A stretch of 64,000 nucleotides of DNA from Thermogemmata fonticola (GCF_013694095.1 NZ_JACEFB010000017.1:22789-86788), one strand, 5' to 3'. Numbered from the stretch's first letter, positions 50,881 through 61,143 are shown. The notes: generated by a model not told the origin, from the sequence alone. Made by a program: numbers and translations.

Positions 50881-53400
50881 ATGATCGGGACGTTGTCACT
50901 CCCTGACCGCTCTGCCGGATGGTTTCTGGCGGCCTGTGTGTGGCTGGCTCTGCCCTGCCTGGCCTCCGCCGGAGATGTGAAGATTTACCCCGCGGAAGTG
51001 TCCCTGTCGGCGGAGCACCCTTATCAGTATGTCGTGGTCGTTGAGGAAGAACAGGGCCGGGCCGTGGCTGATCACACCGGACAGGTGCAGTGGAGTGTGT
51101 CCGCGACGGATGTTGCGCGGATTGAAGGCGGGAATAAGCTGGTGGCGGCGGGTAATGGCGAGGCGACGGTGACCGCCAGCATAGGCTCCCGGCGGGCGAG
51201 CCTGCGGGTGAAAGTCCAGGGGTTGAATCGGCCTGCAAACTGGAGCTTCCAGCGCCACGTGATCCCGGTTCTGACGCGTTTGGGCTGCAATTCCGGAGCC
51301 TGCCACGGCGCCCTGGCGGGAAAGGGAGGGCTAAAGCTCTCCCTGCGGGGCTTCGATCCTCAGAGCGATCACTTTGTCCTCACGCGTCAGGCGTTGAGCC
51401 GCCGGATTGATCTTGCCGATCCCGCGGCCAGTTTGCTCTTGCGTAAGGCAGCACGGCAAATACCTCATGGGGGCGGGCGGCGATTGGTGGAAGGGGATGA
51501 CAGCTACAACCTTCTGCTCCGTTGGATCGCTGCCGGGGCACCGGGACCGCAACCGGGGGAGGGTGCGCTCCGCCGCTTGGAAGTGCATCCCGCCACTTTG
51601 CTGTTATCGCCAAAGCAAAGCATGCGCCTGGTGGTCCGCGCGCACTATCAGGACGGCACCGTCGTGGATGTTACCCCGTGGGCGCGGTACAGCTCCAGTC
51701 ACGAACCGACGGCGGCGGTGGACGAGAACGGGAAGGTGACCGCGCAGGCACCTGGAGTAGCGGGGATTGTTGTCGGTTTCGACACGCTGGTGGCGGTGGC
51801 TTCCGTGATTGTTCCCTATCCGCCGTTGGCCCCGGAGGATGCCCAGCGTCTGCGCCAGGCGCCGCGCCACAACCTCGTGGATGAACACATCCAGGCCACG
51901 TTGGAGTTATTGCGGCTGCCTCCGTCCCCGCCGTGCAGTGATGCGGAATTCCTCCGCCGGGTGTATCTGGACACCATCGGACGGCTGCCCACGCCGCAGG
52001 AGGCGCAGGCCTTTTTGCACGGCCCGGAATCCCAGCGCCCGGACAAGCGGCAGCGGCTCATCGATGCCCTACTGGAACGTCCGGAATATGTGGATTACTG
52101 GAGCCACGCTTGGTCCGATCTGTTCCTCGTTTCGACCCGGAAGCTGCCAGAAGCCGCCATGTGGGCTTACTACCGCCGCATCCGCCGGGCCGTGGCCGAT
52201 AACGAGCCGTGGGATCGTTTCGTGCGAGACCTGCTGACGGCGCGGGGCAGCAATCTCCAACAGGGGGGCGGGAACTATTATGTCATCCACAAAGATGTCA
52301 GCGATCTGGCGGAAGCCACGGCCTTGACTTTTCTCGGCTTCGCCATCGGTTGCGCCAAGTGCCATAATCATCCCCTGGAAAAATGGACTCAGGATGATTA
52401 CTGGGCGTTTGCCAATCTTTTGGCCCAGGTCAATCTCAAAAGCGGGGACCGTCCCGGAGAGATCATCATCAGCGATCGCCCAGAAGGGGAGGCGTTACAT
52501 CCCCGGCGTGGCCTCGCCTTACCGCCGCGGCCTTTGGACGGCCCGCCATTACCCGCGGATAGTCCCCTCACGCGCCGGGAATATCTGGCTCAATGGCTCA
52601 CCGCTCCCGACAATCCCTACTTTGCTCCGGCGATGGTCAACCGCCTCTGGCGCCGCCTGATGGGCCGGGGACTGGTGGAACCCGACGATGACCTGCGGGC
52701 CTCGAACCCGCCCACGCATCCCGCTTTGCTCCAAGCATTGGCCGCGGAGTTCGTGCGCCACAACTACGATGTCAAACACGTGCTCCGACTGATTCTCAAC
52801 TCCGCGGCCTATCAGCGTTCCTCTCAGCCCCTGCCAGGCAATGTCAGCGATGACCGCTTCTATTCCCGCTATTACCCCCGGCGCTTGTCCGCCGAGGTGA
52901 TTTTGGATGCATACTCCGACATCACCGGAGTCCCCACGTTGTTCAACCGGGTCAAGTCGGCCGCCGGGGATGCACTGACGCCGACCAGCAGCTACCCGCC
53001 AGGAACCCGTGCCATCCAGATCCCTGATGCCCTCGTCGCTTCCTATTTCCTGGAAGCGTTTGGCCGGCCGGAACGGGTCGCCGTCTGCTCCTGCGAGCGT
53101 AGCTCCGAAGCGAGCATCACCCAAGCCCTTCACCTCAACAACGGCCAGACACTCAACGAGAAGCTCCGCGAGAAAAACAACACCCTGAGTCAATGGCTCC
53201 AAAAAGGGATGACAGACCGCGAAATCCTGGAGCAACTGTACTGGCATGCCTTCTCCCGTCCTCCGACGGAGGAGGAACGCCGGCAGTGCTTGGCTATACT
53301 CGCCGAGGCCGGCCAGCAAGGTCCCCAAGGTCGGCGCGAAGCCCTGGAAGACCTCGCCTGGGCCTTGCTGACCAGCCGCGAGTTCCTGTTCAATCACTAA
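50881..53400 (+). CDS. DUF1549/DUF1553 protein with Ig-like N-terminal domain, second copy
   Basis: 839 residues with a signal peptide (GWFLAACVWLALPCLASAG). An Ig-like (Big2-type) domain occupies about 30-110 (VQWSVSATDVARIEGGNKLVAAGNGEATVTA). The cytochrome-type motif is LGCNSGACHGALAGKGGLKLSLRG near residue 137. A second Ig-like strand set (MRLVVRAHYQDGTVVDVTPWARY) comes next, then DUF1549 (FLRRVYLDTIGRLPTPQEAQAFL, with CAKCHNHPLEKWTQDDY) and DUF1553 (FAPAMVNRLWRRLMGRGLVEPDDD; late CSCERSSEASITQALHLNNG). Probably one unit with the DUF1501 gene and the following WD40 gene. Confidence 0.94.
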   Translation: MIGTLSLPDRSAGWFLAACVWLALPCLASAGDVKIYPAEVSLSAEHPYQYVVVVEEEQGRAVADHTGQVQWSVSATDVARIEGGNKLVAAGNGEATVTASIGSRRASLRVKVQGLNRPANWSFQRHVIPVLTRLGCNSGACHGALAGKGGLKLSLRGFDPQSDHFVLTRQALSRRIDLADPAASLLLRKAARQIPHGGGRRLVEGDDSYNLLLRWIAAGAPGPQPGEGALRRLEVHPATLLLSPKQSMRLVVRAHYQDGTVVDVTPWARYSSSHEPTAAVDENGKVTAQAPGVAGIVVGFDTLVAVASVIVPYPPLAPEDAQRLRQAPRHNLVDEHIQATLELLRLPPSPPCSDAEFLRRVYLDTIGRLPTPQEAQAFLHGPESQRPDKRQRLIDALLERPEYVDYWSHAWSDLFLVSTRKLPEAAMWAYYRRIRRAVADNEPWDRFVRDLLTARGSNLQQGGGNYYVIHKDVSDLAEATALTFLGFAIGCAKCHNHPLEKWTQDDYWAFANLLAQVNLKSGDRPGEIIISDRPEGEALHPRRGLALPPRPLDGPPLPADSPLTRREYLAQWLTAPDNPYFAPAMVNRLWRRLMGRGLVEPDDDLRASNPPTHPALLQALAAEFVRHNYDVKHVLRLILNSAAYQRSSQPLPGNVSDDRFYSRYYPRRLSAEVILDAYSDITGVPTLFNRVKSAAGDALTPTSSYPPGTRAIQIPDALVASYFLEAFGRPERVAVCSCERSSEASITQALHLNNGQTLNEKLREKNNTLSQWLQKGMTDREILEQLYWHAFSRPPTEEERRQCLAILAEAGQQGPQGRREALEDLAWALLTSREFLFNH

Positions 53401-53494
53401 TTCGACCCGCAACTTGACTCATTCTGCTCACTACCTTGGGAGCATGCGGGGGGGAATGCCGGTCCTGGATTGCGAGAGGGAAGGATCAAGGACT

Positions 53495-56400
53495 ATGAAA
53501 GGCGTTATTCCAGCAATTATGGGAATGGCTCTGCTTCTGCCATGGGGGAAAGTAGCGGAGTCATACCTCGTTTTGGCTCAGGTATCGGGCCTGGAGCGAT
53601 CCGCAGGACGCGCCGATCAGAGGGGTGCAAAGGAGGCTCTCCCGCAGCAGAGGAAGGAGCCGCCTGTGACGGCAGCGGCCTGGCATCCGTCGGGCAAGAC
53701 CTGTGCCTTTGCTGTCCGGCAGCACTTGCGTGTATGTGACACCCAGGGGAGGCTGGCCGGACCTGCCGCCACGGTCGCAGGCCGCATCACCGCAGTGCAA
53801 TACGATCCCCAAGGCCGGTGGTTGGCCGTGGCCCACGGCGAGATCGGGCGACAAGGCATAGTCAGTCTCTTGGCCCTGACGAGCGATGGCCGGCTCGCAG
53901 GTGGACAGCCTGCTTGGGTCCTCGAAGGGCATCGCGATTCTGTCTATGCATTGGCCTTCCATCCCCGTGGAACGCTGCTCGCCTCAGCAGGCTACGACCG
54001 GGATATTTTGCTTTGGGAGATTCCCCGTTCTACTCCCACGGAGACGGTCGCGGGGCGGATCAAACCCGTCCGCGTCTTGAAGGACCACAGCGATGCGGTA
54101 TATGGTCTGGCCTTTCATCCTCGCGGATCCTGGCTGGCCTCGGCGGGCGCTGACCGAGCGGTGAAGGTCTGGCGGGTGGAGGACGGCCAGCGCCTCTATA
54201 CCCTGGGGGAGATGACGGATTGGGTCTATTGCGTCGCCTGGCATCCTGATGGCAAACATTTGGCGGCGGGAGGTGTCGATAAGACCATCCGCTGCTGGGC
54301 TGCTGACGAGAAGGGCGGCAAGCTGATCGCTTCGGTGTTCGCCCATGAAAAACCTGTCTGGCGTCTGGCCTTTCAGTCCGATGGCGAGGTGCTCTACAGT
54401 GTGGGCGAAGAGGGGGTGATCAAGCTCTGGAATGTCCCCCGGCTCACCGAACGTCGCGTGCTGCCGGCTCAGGTCGAGACAGTGCTGGACCTGGCGGTTC
54501 ATCCGCAACAGCCGCGGTTATTGTTGGGCCGCTATGATGGCCAAGCTCTGGTCATCGACGATGTCGGCCGGCCTGTGGTGTCTCTCTGGCCTCAGCCGCC
54601 CCAACCGCCGCAGCCGGTGCAAGTTAGCAGCGTGACGCCGCCAGCCGTTCACCGGGGGCAAAGGGTCCAGCTCACCGTGCGGGGCCGGCATTTGCAGCAT
54701 CTGCGGGAGTTGACTGCTAGCCAGCCGGGGATTCACCTGAAGTGGAAACCGGCGGAGGAACCGGGCGAGACGTTGGTGGTGGAGGCCAGCGTTTCTCCCG
54801 AAGCACCCGTCGGCGTGGCGACGTTGCGATTCGCTGGAGTCACAGGCAGTTCCGTCACCTGGCCGTTGATCGTCGATCGGTTTCCCGCCGTAAGCGAGCG
54901 TGGCTCTGGAGATGCCATCCGAACAGGAGAAGCGGTGCGCCTGCCCGTGACCATAGCGGGGACGGTGGATCGGCCGGGGGATGAGGACTTCTACCGCTTC
55001 CAGGTCCATGCCGGGGAGGAGATCGGCGTCGAAGTCGTGGCGGCGGAGATCGGCTCGAAACTGGAGCCAGTTTTGGCCCTCCACGATGCTGAGGGGCGAA
55101 TCGTGGCCGAGGGCGAGCGCAGCTTGGGTTACACCGCAGTACAAGCTGGTGTCTATGTGTTGTCTATCCGCGATAAGCAATTCCGCGGCGGCCAAGGGTT
55201 TGCCTACCGGTTGCACATCGGTCCGATTCCTGTGATTACGGGCGTCTTTCCCCTGAGCGCGCCTCGCGGCAAAACCACAACGGTGCAAGTGCGCGGCGTG
55301 CATCTGGGGCAACCTGAGGGGTGGCGCATCCCAGTGGCCATTCCAGCGGATGCCCCCGTCGGCAGCTCTTGGGAGATTCCGCTTCCGCCGGGGAAGGAAA
55401 AGCCGCGAGGGAAAGCTGCGGTTATCGTGGATCAACTCGACGGCCAAGCGGTGGACCCAGCGCGCGGGGTGGAGCTGGCCCTGGGAGAACAGGGTCAAGC
55501 AGCGGACGGTGTGTTGCGGCAGCCTCAGTCCCGCCACAAAATTCGCTTCCACGCCCGGCAGGGGGAGACCTGGATCGTGGAGGTCCTGGCCCGGCGGGCT
55601 GGCTCGCCTCTGGACCCCGTCATCGAAATCCTCGACGCTGCGGATCAACCGGTGCCGCAGGCCATCTTGCGCCCCATTTCCGTCTTCTACACCACGCACC
55701 GGGATCACGAAGCGACTTCCCCCGGCATCCGCCTGGAAAGCTGGAACGACCTGGCCATCGACGACTATCTGTACGCCCACGGCGAGTTGATGCGGGTCTT
55801 GGCCTTGCCGCGCAATCCGGATGACGATTGCCAGTTCTACCAGTTCCAAGGCCGCCGCTTGGCCTATTTGGGAACGACCCCAGCGGTCCATTATCAGGGG
55901 ACGCCGCTCTACAAGGTGGAGATTCATCCGCCAGGACGCACGTTTCCTCCGAATGGATTGCCGCTCTTTACTCTGTACTATCGCAATGATGATGGGGGGC
56001 CGGAGTACGGCAAAGATGCCTATCTGCGGTTCACGGCACCGGCCACGGGGTTTTACAGCGTGCGGGTGAGCGATGCGCGGGGTGCGGGGGGACCGGATTA
56101 TGCCTACCGCCTGCGTATCCGCCGGCCTCAGCCGGACTTCGCCATTCAGTTTCGTCCCACACGTCCGGTGATCTGGAAAGGGGGGGCAGCCAGCGTCACG
56201 GTCGAGGTCACTCGCCGGGATGGCTTTGATGGCCCGGTTCATCTGCAATTTGTGGATCTGCCGCCGGGCTTCTCTTCGCCTCCCACCTTTATCGAAGCCG
56301 GCCAGTTTACGACCGCGGTGACGTTGGCCGCCGCCCCGGACGCCCAGCTCCCGCCGCAGTACCGCTTCAAGCTCTTGGCCCGCGCCCAGATCGACGGCCA

Positions 56401-56782
56401 GGAAGTCACACGTCAGGTGTTCAGCGAGCCGCTCGGACCGGAGTCTTTGCGGCCGCCCGCGGACCTGATCTGCCGTCCCCGTGTTCCCAGCCTGACCATC
56501 CGCCCCGGCCAGGAGAGCCGCTTTATCGTGGACATCGAACGCTTGGGCAACTTCCGCGGACGTGTGCCCCTGGAAGTTCGCGGCTTGCCCCACGGCGTGC
56601 GCGTGCTCAACGTCGGCCTCAACGGCATTCTCATCACCGAACGCGAAACCAGCCGGGAAGTCGTCCTCTACGCCGAACCGTGGGTCCGTCCCATGCAGCA
56701 TCCCATCGTGGTGCTGGCCCGCCACGAGGGGAAAGGGACCGAACATGCGGCGCCCGCCATCCTGCTCAACGTGGAAAAATGA
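53495..56782 (+). CDS. Large exported WD40-repeat and pre-peptidase-domain protein
   Basis: 1095 residues from ATG 53495, which opens into a signal peptide (MGMALLLPWGKVAESYLVLA). About 80-360 form a WD40 propeller (repeats such as GHRDSVYALAFHPRGTLLASAGYDRDILLWEI, DHSDAVYGLAFHPRGSWLASAGADRAVKVW). An IPT-like strand region and two pre-peptidase/bacterial C-terminal-type domains follow (EDFYRFQVHAGEEIGVEVVA; HKIRFHARQGETWIVEVLA). Near 780-880 the YRNDDGGPEYGKDAYLRF and TGFYSVRVSDARGAGGPDYAYRLRIRRP blocks recur in planctomycete proteins encoded beside DUF1501/DUF1549 pairs. It probably forms a surface complex with them. The TGA overlaps a possible ATG of the next gene (ATGA). Confidence 0.88.
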   Translation: MKGVIPAIMGMALLLPWGKVAESYLVLAQVSGLERSAGRADQRGAKEALPQQRKEPPVTAAAWHPSGKTCAFAVRQHLRVCDTQGRLAGPAATVAGRITAVQYDPQGRWLAVAHGEIGRQGIVSLLALTSDGRLAGGQPAWVLEGHRDSVYALAFHPRGTLLASAGYDRDILLWEIPRSTPTETVAGRIKPVRVLKDHSDAVYGLAFHPRGSWLASAGADRAVKVWRVEDGQRLYTLGEMTDWVYCVAWHPDGKHLAAGGVDKTIRCWAADEKGGKLIASVFAHEKPVWRLAFQSDGEVLYSVGEEGVIKLWNVPRLTERRVLPAQVETVLDLAVHPQQPRLLLGRYDGQALVIDDVGRPVVSLWPQPPQPPQPVQVSSVTPPAVHRGQRVQLTVRGRHLQHLRELTASQPGIHLKWKPAEEPGETLVVEASVSPEAPVGVATLRFAGVTGSSVTWPLIVDRFPAVSERGSGDAIRTGEAVRLPVTIAGTVDRPGDEDFYRFQVHAGEEIGVEVVAAEIGSKLEPVLALHDAEGRIVAEGERSLGYTAVQAGVYVLSIRDKQFRGGQGFAYRLHIGPIPVITGVFPLSAPRGKTTTVQVRGVHLGQPEGWRIPVAIPADAPVGSSWEIPLPPGKEKPRGKAAVIVDQLDGQAVDPARGVELALGEQGQAADGVLRQPQSRHKIRFHARQGETWIVEVLARRAGSPLDPVIEILDAADQPVPQAILRPISVFYTTHRDHEATSPGIRLESWNDLAIDDYLYAHGELMRVLALPRNPDDDCQFYQFQGRRLAYLGTTPAVHYQGTPLYKVEIHPPGRTFPPNGLPLFTLYYRNDDGGPEYGKDAYLRFTAPATGFYSVRVSDARGAGGPDYAYRLRIRRPQPDFAIQFRPTRPVIWKGGAASVTVEVTRRDGFDGPVHLQFVDLPPGFSSPPTFIEAGQFTTAVTLAAAPDAQLPPQYRFKLLARAQIDGQEVTRQVFSEPLGPESLRPPADLICRPRVPSLTIRPGQESRFIVDIERLGNFRGRVPLEVRGLPHGVRVLNVGLNGILITERETSREVVLYAEPWVRPMQHPIVVLARHEGKGTEHAAPAILLNVEK

Positions 56783-56832
56783 CAGCGCCCTCACGCTTCA
56801 ACCCTGGCCCCGGCCTCAAAGGATCGTCCACC

Positions 56833-58143
56833 ATGCTTCCCCGACTGCGTGCTTTTGCATGTGCCACCACGGCGTTTGTATGTTCCGCCACGGCAACGCT
56901 CGCTGCTATACTTGGGGTGACGGCTCGCTACGAATCGCAAGGTATGACCCAACCAGAGACGGCGGCGCAAACTCGACAAACTGGGGGAAAAAGAGGGCCG
57001 GTGAAGCTCACGGAACAGGCGTTGGCGATCCACCGGGCGGCTCTGCTCGTGGATGGACACAATGACTTGCCTTGGGAACTGCGGAGCAAGGACGGTCCCA
57101 GCTTCCGGTCCATCGACCTGCGCAAACCCCAAAAGCAGTTTCACACCGACATCGAACGGCTGCGGCGCGGCCACGTGGGAGCGCAATTCTGGAGCGCCTT
57201 TGTGCCCACCAGCTATGCGCGCAAGGGCCTGGCCGTCAAAACCACCCTGGAACAAATCGAGGTCATCCACGAACTGGCTCGGCGCTACCCGGATGTGTTC
57301 CGCATGGCCTATGGCACAGACGATATCCTGCGGATACGTAAGGAGGGGAAGATCGCCTGCCTCATCGGCGTGGAAGGCGGGCATGCCATCGACAACTCCC
57401 TGGAAGTGCTCCGCTGTTACTACCGCTTGGGTGTGCGTTACCTGACCCTGACCCACTCTGAATCGCTGGACTGGGCTGACTCCTGTTCCGATGCGCCCAG
57501 GGCGCGGGGGTTGTCGCCGTTCGGCGAGCAGGTGGTGCGGGAGATGAATCGGTTGGGGATGCTGGTGGACCTGTCCCACGTCTCCGACGATACGATGAAG
57601 GCGGCCTTGCGAGTGAGCCAGGCGCCGGTGATCTTCTCCCACTCCTCGGCGCGGGGCGTGGCGGATCATCCCCGCAATGTCCCGGACGATGTCCTGCGCC
57701 TGGTCCGCGACAACGGCGGGCTGGTGATGGTCAACTTCTATTCCGGTTTCCTCGTTCCGGAAGGGGCGCGGGCCACGCGCCGGATGTTCGAGATGCTCCG
57801 CGAGCTGCAAAAGAAGTACCCCAACGACGAGGATCGGGTCCGGGAAGCCTACCGCCAGTGGGCCCGCGAAAACGATTATCCCGCCGGAGATGTCCACACG
57901 ATCGTCGATCATATCGATCACATCGTGCGCGTGGCGGGCATCGATCATGTCGGTTTAGGCTCGGATTTCGATGGCGTCTCTAAGCTGCCGGAGCAGATGC
58001 AGGACGTGTCGTGCTATCCTTATTTGACCCAGGCCCTTCTGGATCGGGGTTACAAGCCAGAAGAGATTCACAAGATTCTGGGAGGGAACCTCATGCGGGT
58101 GTTTGCCCAGGCGGAAGCCGTCGCTGCCCGCTGGCCGAAGTGA
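56833..58143 (+). CDS. Exported M19 (renal-dipeptidase-type) dipeptidase
   Basis: 436 residues from ATG 56833, which has AAAGGA upstream and begins a signal peptide (LRAFACATTAFVCSATATLA); ATG 56779, overlapping the previous stop as ATGA, would add 18 residues. Metal and catalytic blocks of the M19 family are intact: LVDGHNDLPW, CLIGVEGGHAID, LTLTHSESLDWADSC, MLVDLSHVSDDTM, VIFSHSSARGVADHPRN and VGLGSDFDGV. It should hydrolyse dipeptides, possibly D-containing ones from the wall or other amides. Last gene of the DUF1501 cluster. Confidence 0.93.
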   Translation: MLPRLRAFACATTAFVCSATATLAAILGVTARYESQGMTQPETAAQTRQTGGKRGPVKLTEQALAIHRAALLVDGHNDLPWELRSKDGPSFRSIDLRKPQKQFHTDIERLRRGHVGAQFWSAFVPTSYARKGLAVKTTLEQIEVIHELARRYPDVFRMAYGTDDILRIRKEGKIACLIGVEGGHAIDNSLEVLRCYYRLGVRYLTLTHSESLDWADSCSDAPRARGLSPFGEQVVREMNRLGMLVDLSHVSDDTMKAALRVSQAPVIFSHSSARGVADHPRNVPDDVLRLVRDNGGLVMVNFYSGFLVPEGARATRRMFEMLRELQKKYPNDEDRVREAYRQWARENDYPAGDVHTIVDHIDHIVRVAGIDHVGLGSDFDGVSKLPEQMQDVSCYPYLTQALLDRGYKPEEIHKILGGNLMRVFAQAEAVAARWPK

Positions 58144-58323
58144 TCCGTCGAGCCGCGGTTGTTACCGCTCCCCTCCAGCGGATAAGTCCCCAAAGCGCAG
58201 CTTCGGCACCCTTCTGCCTCCTTTCGATGCCTCTTGAGGTCTTGACGGCTCAAGCCGTCCACGCAAGGCAGGCCGAACGAGGGGAGCTGCTGGCGGGAAC
58301 CAGGTCTCAGCGGCACACCAGAC

Positions 58324-59628
58324 TTACTTCCGAGAAGGGATCAATTCCAAGGCGACCAAGCGACCTCGGCCCCGCAGGTAAAGGATGCCATCGCTGAGCA
58401 CGGGGGGCGCCCAACAGGGATATTCCAAATCCGTGATTTCGTAGCGGGCGGCCTCCTCGTACTTTTGCGGGTTCGGCTTGAGGACGATCAGGGTGCCGAA
58501 CTCGTTGAGGCAGAGCAGGTGGCGGTCCACGAAGAGGAGTGTGCAGCGCCCCGTGCGTTTCTGGACCCATTGGACTTCGCCGGTGTTGTAATCCAAGCAG
58601 CGCAGGTCCGCTTCCGGAGTTTCCCGTCCGGAACAGGCGTAGAGATAACCGTCCACATAGATGGGGGTGCACCAGTGGGCGGCCAAGGAGCGGTCCCAGC
58701 GGTCCTTGCCAGCATCCGACCAGATGACCCGCGGCTGCCACTGCTGGTCGATGTCTAAGAGCACGCTGCCCGGCCCATAGCATTCCGACAGGAGAACGCG
58801 GGAACCCACCACAACGGGGTTGGCGGCGTTGACACTTTCTTCGATGCGTGCCCGCCAGGGGAAATGGAAGAGCACTTTGCCTTGCCGCGGCTCCACGGCT
58901 AGCAAGCCGCCCCGGGCAAAATAGAGTAAAACTTTCTGGCCATGCATGGTGACGACGAGCGGACTGGTATAGCTGGCTAGCTCCTGACCGCTGGCCCAGC
59001 GGACTTTCCCAGTGGCTTTCTCGAAGGCCACCAGAGCCGTCCCATTCGACTGTACCTGTCGGAAGTCGAGAGGCCTGCGCCCTTGCGGGCTGCCACCGAC
59101 CGGTACGATGAGCAGGTCTTCCACCACGACTGGCACGCTGGCGACCCCGAAAAAGTTCTGGTGGAAGTGGTATTCCTTCTGCGTGTCGAGCTTCCAAACC
59201 AGTTGGCCGTCGGTGCGCTTCAAGCAGTGGAGCATTCCCTCGACGCCGTGGAGATAGACATAGTCTCCATCCACCACGGGGCAGGCGCGCGGGCCAGGTT
59301 CATAACCGTAGTAATCCTCGTAGGCCGTGGGATACTCGAATTTCCATAAGTAGCGTCCGGTTCGGGCCTCGCGGCAGGTGAGCCGGGCGTTATCCCCGAA
59401 GCGGTCGAAGTGATACAGCTTGCCCCCTGCCACGACCGGCGGAGCATATCCCCAGCCCAGCTCGCAACTCCAGAGTTTTTTCAGCCCGTGTTTGGGCCAC
59501 GTCTGAGGCAGTCCTTTTTCTGGAGACGTTCCGGTGCCAGCGGGACCGAGGAACGTCGGCCAATCCGCCGCGGAAATCAGCCAAGTTGTCAGAAGCATGC
59601 ACCCCAGACTCAATAAGACTCGAAGCAT
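58324..59628 (-). CDS. Exported PQQ-type beta-propeller protein
   Basis: 434 residues with signal peptide (LLSLGCMLLTTWLISAADW). The body is a PQQ-like (quinoprotein) propeller of the planctomycete 'outer membrane assembly/BamB-like' type: WPTFLGPAGTGTSPEKGLPQTWP at the start, then repeated W-K-F/L and G-x-L/V-x-C blades (LHCLKRTDGQLVWKLDT, ALVAFEKATGKVRWASGQE, VDGYLYACSGRETPEADLRCLDYNTGEVQWVQK). No residues of PQQ-dependent dehydrogenase active sites are recognised, so it is probably a binding or scaffold protein. It converges on the dipeptidase gene. Confidence 0.88.
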   Translation of the reverse strand: MLRVLLSLGCMLLTTWLISAADWPTFLGPAGTGTSPEKGLPQTWPKHGLKKLWSCELGWGYAPPVVAGGKLYHFDRFGDNARLTCREARTGRYLWKFEYPTAYEDYYGYEPGPRACPVVDGDYVYLHGVEGMLHCLKRTDGQLVWKLDTQKEYHFHQNFFGVASVPVVVEDLLIVPVGGSPQGRRPLDFRQVQSNGTALVAFEKATGKVRWASGQELASYTSPLVVTMHGQKVLLYFARGGLLAVEPRQGKVLFHFPWRARIEESVNAANPVVVGSRVLLSECYGPGSVLLDIDQQWQPRVIWSDAGKDRWDRSLAAHWCTPIYVDGYLYACSGRETPEADLRCLDYNTGEVQWVQKRTGRCTLLFVDRHLLCLNEFGTLIVLKPNPQKYEEAARYEITDLEYPCWAPPVLSDGILYLRGRGRLVALELIPSRK

Positions 59629-59961
59629 GGCTGGCGCATTCCTTTCCCATTTTCCCCGGAGAGTCGATGAGCCGACGTTGGGCCGCCCTCTCCCCGCGGC
59701 TTGCTCCCCGGCGCTTGCCGTCCCAGGGAAGCAGAATAGGAATAATGTCTCCCTGAGCCAGTCGCGGGAAGCTGCGATGCTCCATCCCGGAAAACAGCGA
59801 TCCTGACGGGCAGCATGCGATCGCGCTGCCTTTCTGCTGCCTTGGTATGGTTCGCTAACTACAATTTATCCATTCTCCTGGTGTTGAGGTCCTGATGGCT
59901 CTGTTGAGTTCTTCGGAAAGAGGAAGTTTTTTGTTCCCGTTGATGGAGGGGTGAAACTTTT
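59629..59961. other. Divergent intergenic region, no gene seen
   Basis: Spacer between two divergent genes (PQQ propeller leftward, MDR dehydrogenase rightward). An AT-richer stretch at 59840-59960 ends in GGAGG before ATG 59962. No clear promoter boxes. Confidence 0.45.
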
Positions 59962-60996
59962 ATGGTCCGTGCCCGGCAGGTGGTCATCGTCAGTGCAGGC
60001 CACGTCGAAGTCCGCGAGGTGGAGTTGCCCGATCCGGAACCGAATCAGATTTTGGTGGCGGCGGAGTATTCTGCCATCAGTGCGGGGACGGAGCTGGCAG
60101 TTTATACGGGAACGCATCAGTGGTTGAAAGACCCCGCCATGAAGGAATGGAAGTTCCCCTTCCGCAGCGGCTACTCGGCGGCTGGGCGGGTATTGAAGGT
60201 GGGGCGGGATTTTCCGGGGGGATTCCGGGAGGGGGATCGCGTCAGTTTTCCTGGCAATCATGCCTCGGCGGAATTATTGACCTTAGGCCAGGAGCGCTGC
60301 CGAGTGTGGCGGTTGCCAGAGGGGTTGTCCAGCGAGCTAGCGGCCTGTGCCTGCATCGCGCGCTACGGCTTGGGAGCGGCCATCCGGGTGGGCATTACCC
60401 TGGCTCGCAGTGTGGCGGTGCTAGGATTGGGCATCATTGGTCAATTTGCCTTGCGGTGTTTTCTGGCCGCCGGTGCCGCCCCGGTGATCGGCATCGATAC
60501 GGTACAGCGCCGGCGAGAAGCAGCACAAGCCGCAGGAGCCGATCATGTCATCGACCCCAACGCGGGCGACCTCCGGCAGCAAGTGCAAGCGGTGTTGGGC
60601 ACACGCGGAGCAGAAATCGTGGTGGATGCCACCGGGGTACCGGCGGCGGTGCCCACGGCGATGAGTCTCGCCTGTGATGGCGGGCAGGTGGTCATCGTCG
60701 GCAGTCCGCGTGGGGTGGCCAGCAATGTCAACTTCTATGACGATCTGCACCGTCGCTACCTGGAAGTCACCGGCGCCCACGGCAACATGCTCTTCGAGCC
60801 GGCTCACACCCGCATTCCCGGCCATTGGGACATCGACAAAGCCCAGAACTGGCTGCTCCATCATCTCGCCTGCCGCCGCCTCAACCTGGAGGGGTTGATC
60901 ACCCACGTCGTCACCCCCGAAGAGGTCGGCCAGGCCTACGAGGGACTGCTCCACGACAAGGAGCACTATCTCGGCGTACTGGTCAAGTGGGTCTGA
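59962..60996 (+). CDS. MDR-family dehydrogenase/reductase of the zinc-less 'SAGTE' type
   Basis: 344 residues with GGAGG upstream. Medium-chain dehydrogenase fold: GroES-like N-terminus (VELPDPEPNQILVAAEYSAIS) and Rossmann nucleotide-binding motif VAVLGLGIIGQFALRCFLAAGA. The catalytic zinc Cys expected in the SG-x-C-G-T-D position is replaced (SAISAGTELAVYTG), and no four-Cys structural zinc loop is seen. This wording is shared by BchC-like and sugar- or inositol-type dehydrogenases of planctomycetes, so a zinc-independent redox reaction on a polyol or carbohydrate is possible. The ending THVVTPEEVGQAYEGLLHDK is typical of MDR proteins. Stands alone. Confidence 0.87.
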   Translation: MVRARQVVIVSAGHVEVREVELPDPEPNQILVAAEYSAISAGTELAVYTGTHQWLKDPAMKEWKFPFRSGYSAAGRVLKVGRDFPGGFREGDRVSFPGNHASAELLTLGQERCRVWRLPEGLSSELAACACIARYGLGAAIRVGITLARSVAVLGLGIIGQFALRCFLAAGAAPVIGIDTVQRRREAAQAAGADHVIDPNAGDLRQQVQAVLGTRGAEIVVDATGVPAAVPTAMSLACDGGQVVIVGSPRGVASNVNFYDDLHRRYLEVTGAHGNMLFEPAHTRIPGHWDIDKAQNWLLHHLACRRLNLEGLITHVVTPEEVGQAYEGLLHDKEHYLGVLVKWV

Positions 60997-61050
60997 TGGC
61001 GCTTTTTACTGGCTCAAGCTTCGGAGACTTCCTCGGCACTCCAAATCGAA

Positions 61051-61088
61051 GCGGGAGAGCGGAACCGAGATTGGCCCGACTCTCCCGC
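61051..61088. terminator. Possible hairpin between convergent genes
   Basis: GCGGGAGAG (61051-61059) pairs perfectly with CTCTCCCGC (61080-61088) in the spacer between the convergent MDR and secreted-helical genes. There is no adjacent T-run, so termination is only suggested by position. A second small hairpin (GAGGCTCAGCCTC) follows near 61126-61138 and has a T-run about 12 bases further on. Confidence 0.3.
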
Positions 61089-61143
61089 CCTGGTTCCGTG
61101 AGGATTGGGGTGGGTCAGAGCTTTGGAGGCTCAGCCTCTCATT

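Noticed and set aside
54518..56794. 758-codon open frame on the minus strand opposite the WD40 gene
   Set aside because: It is the antisense shadow of a well-supported gene in GC-rich DNA; the composition (His/Arg/Gly-rich) and lack of any domain pattern are typical of shadows.
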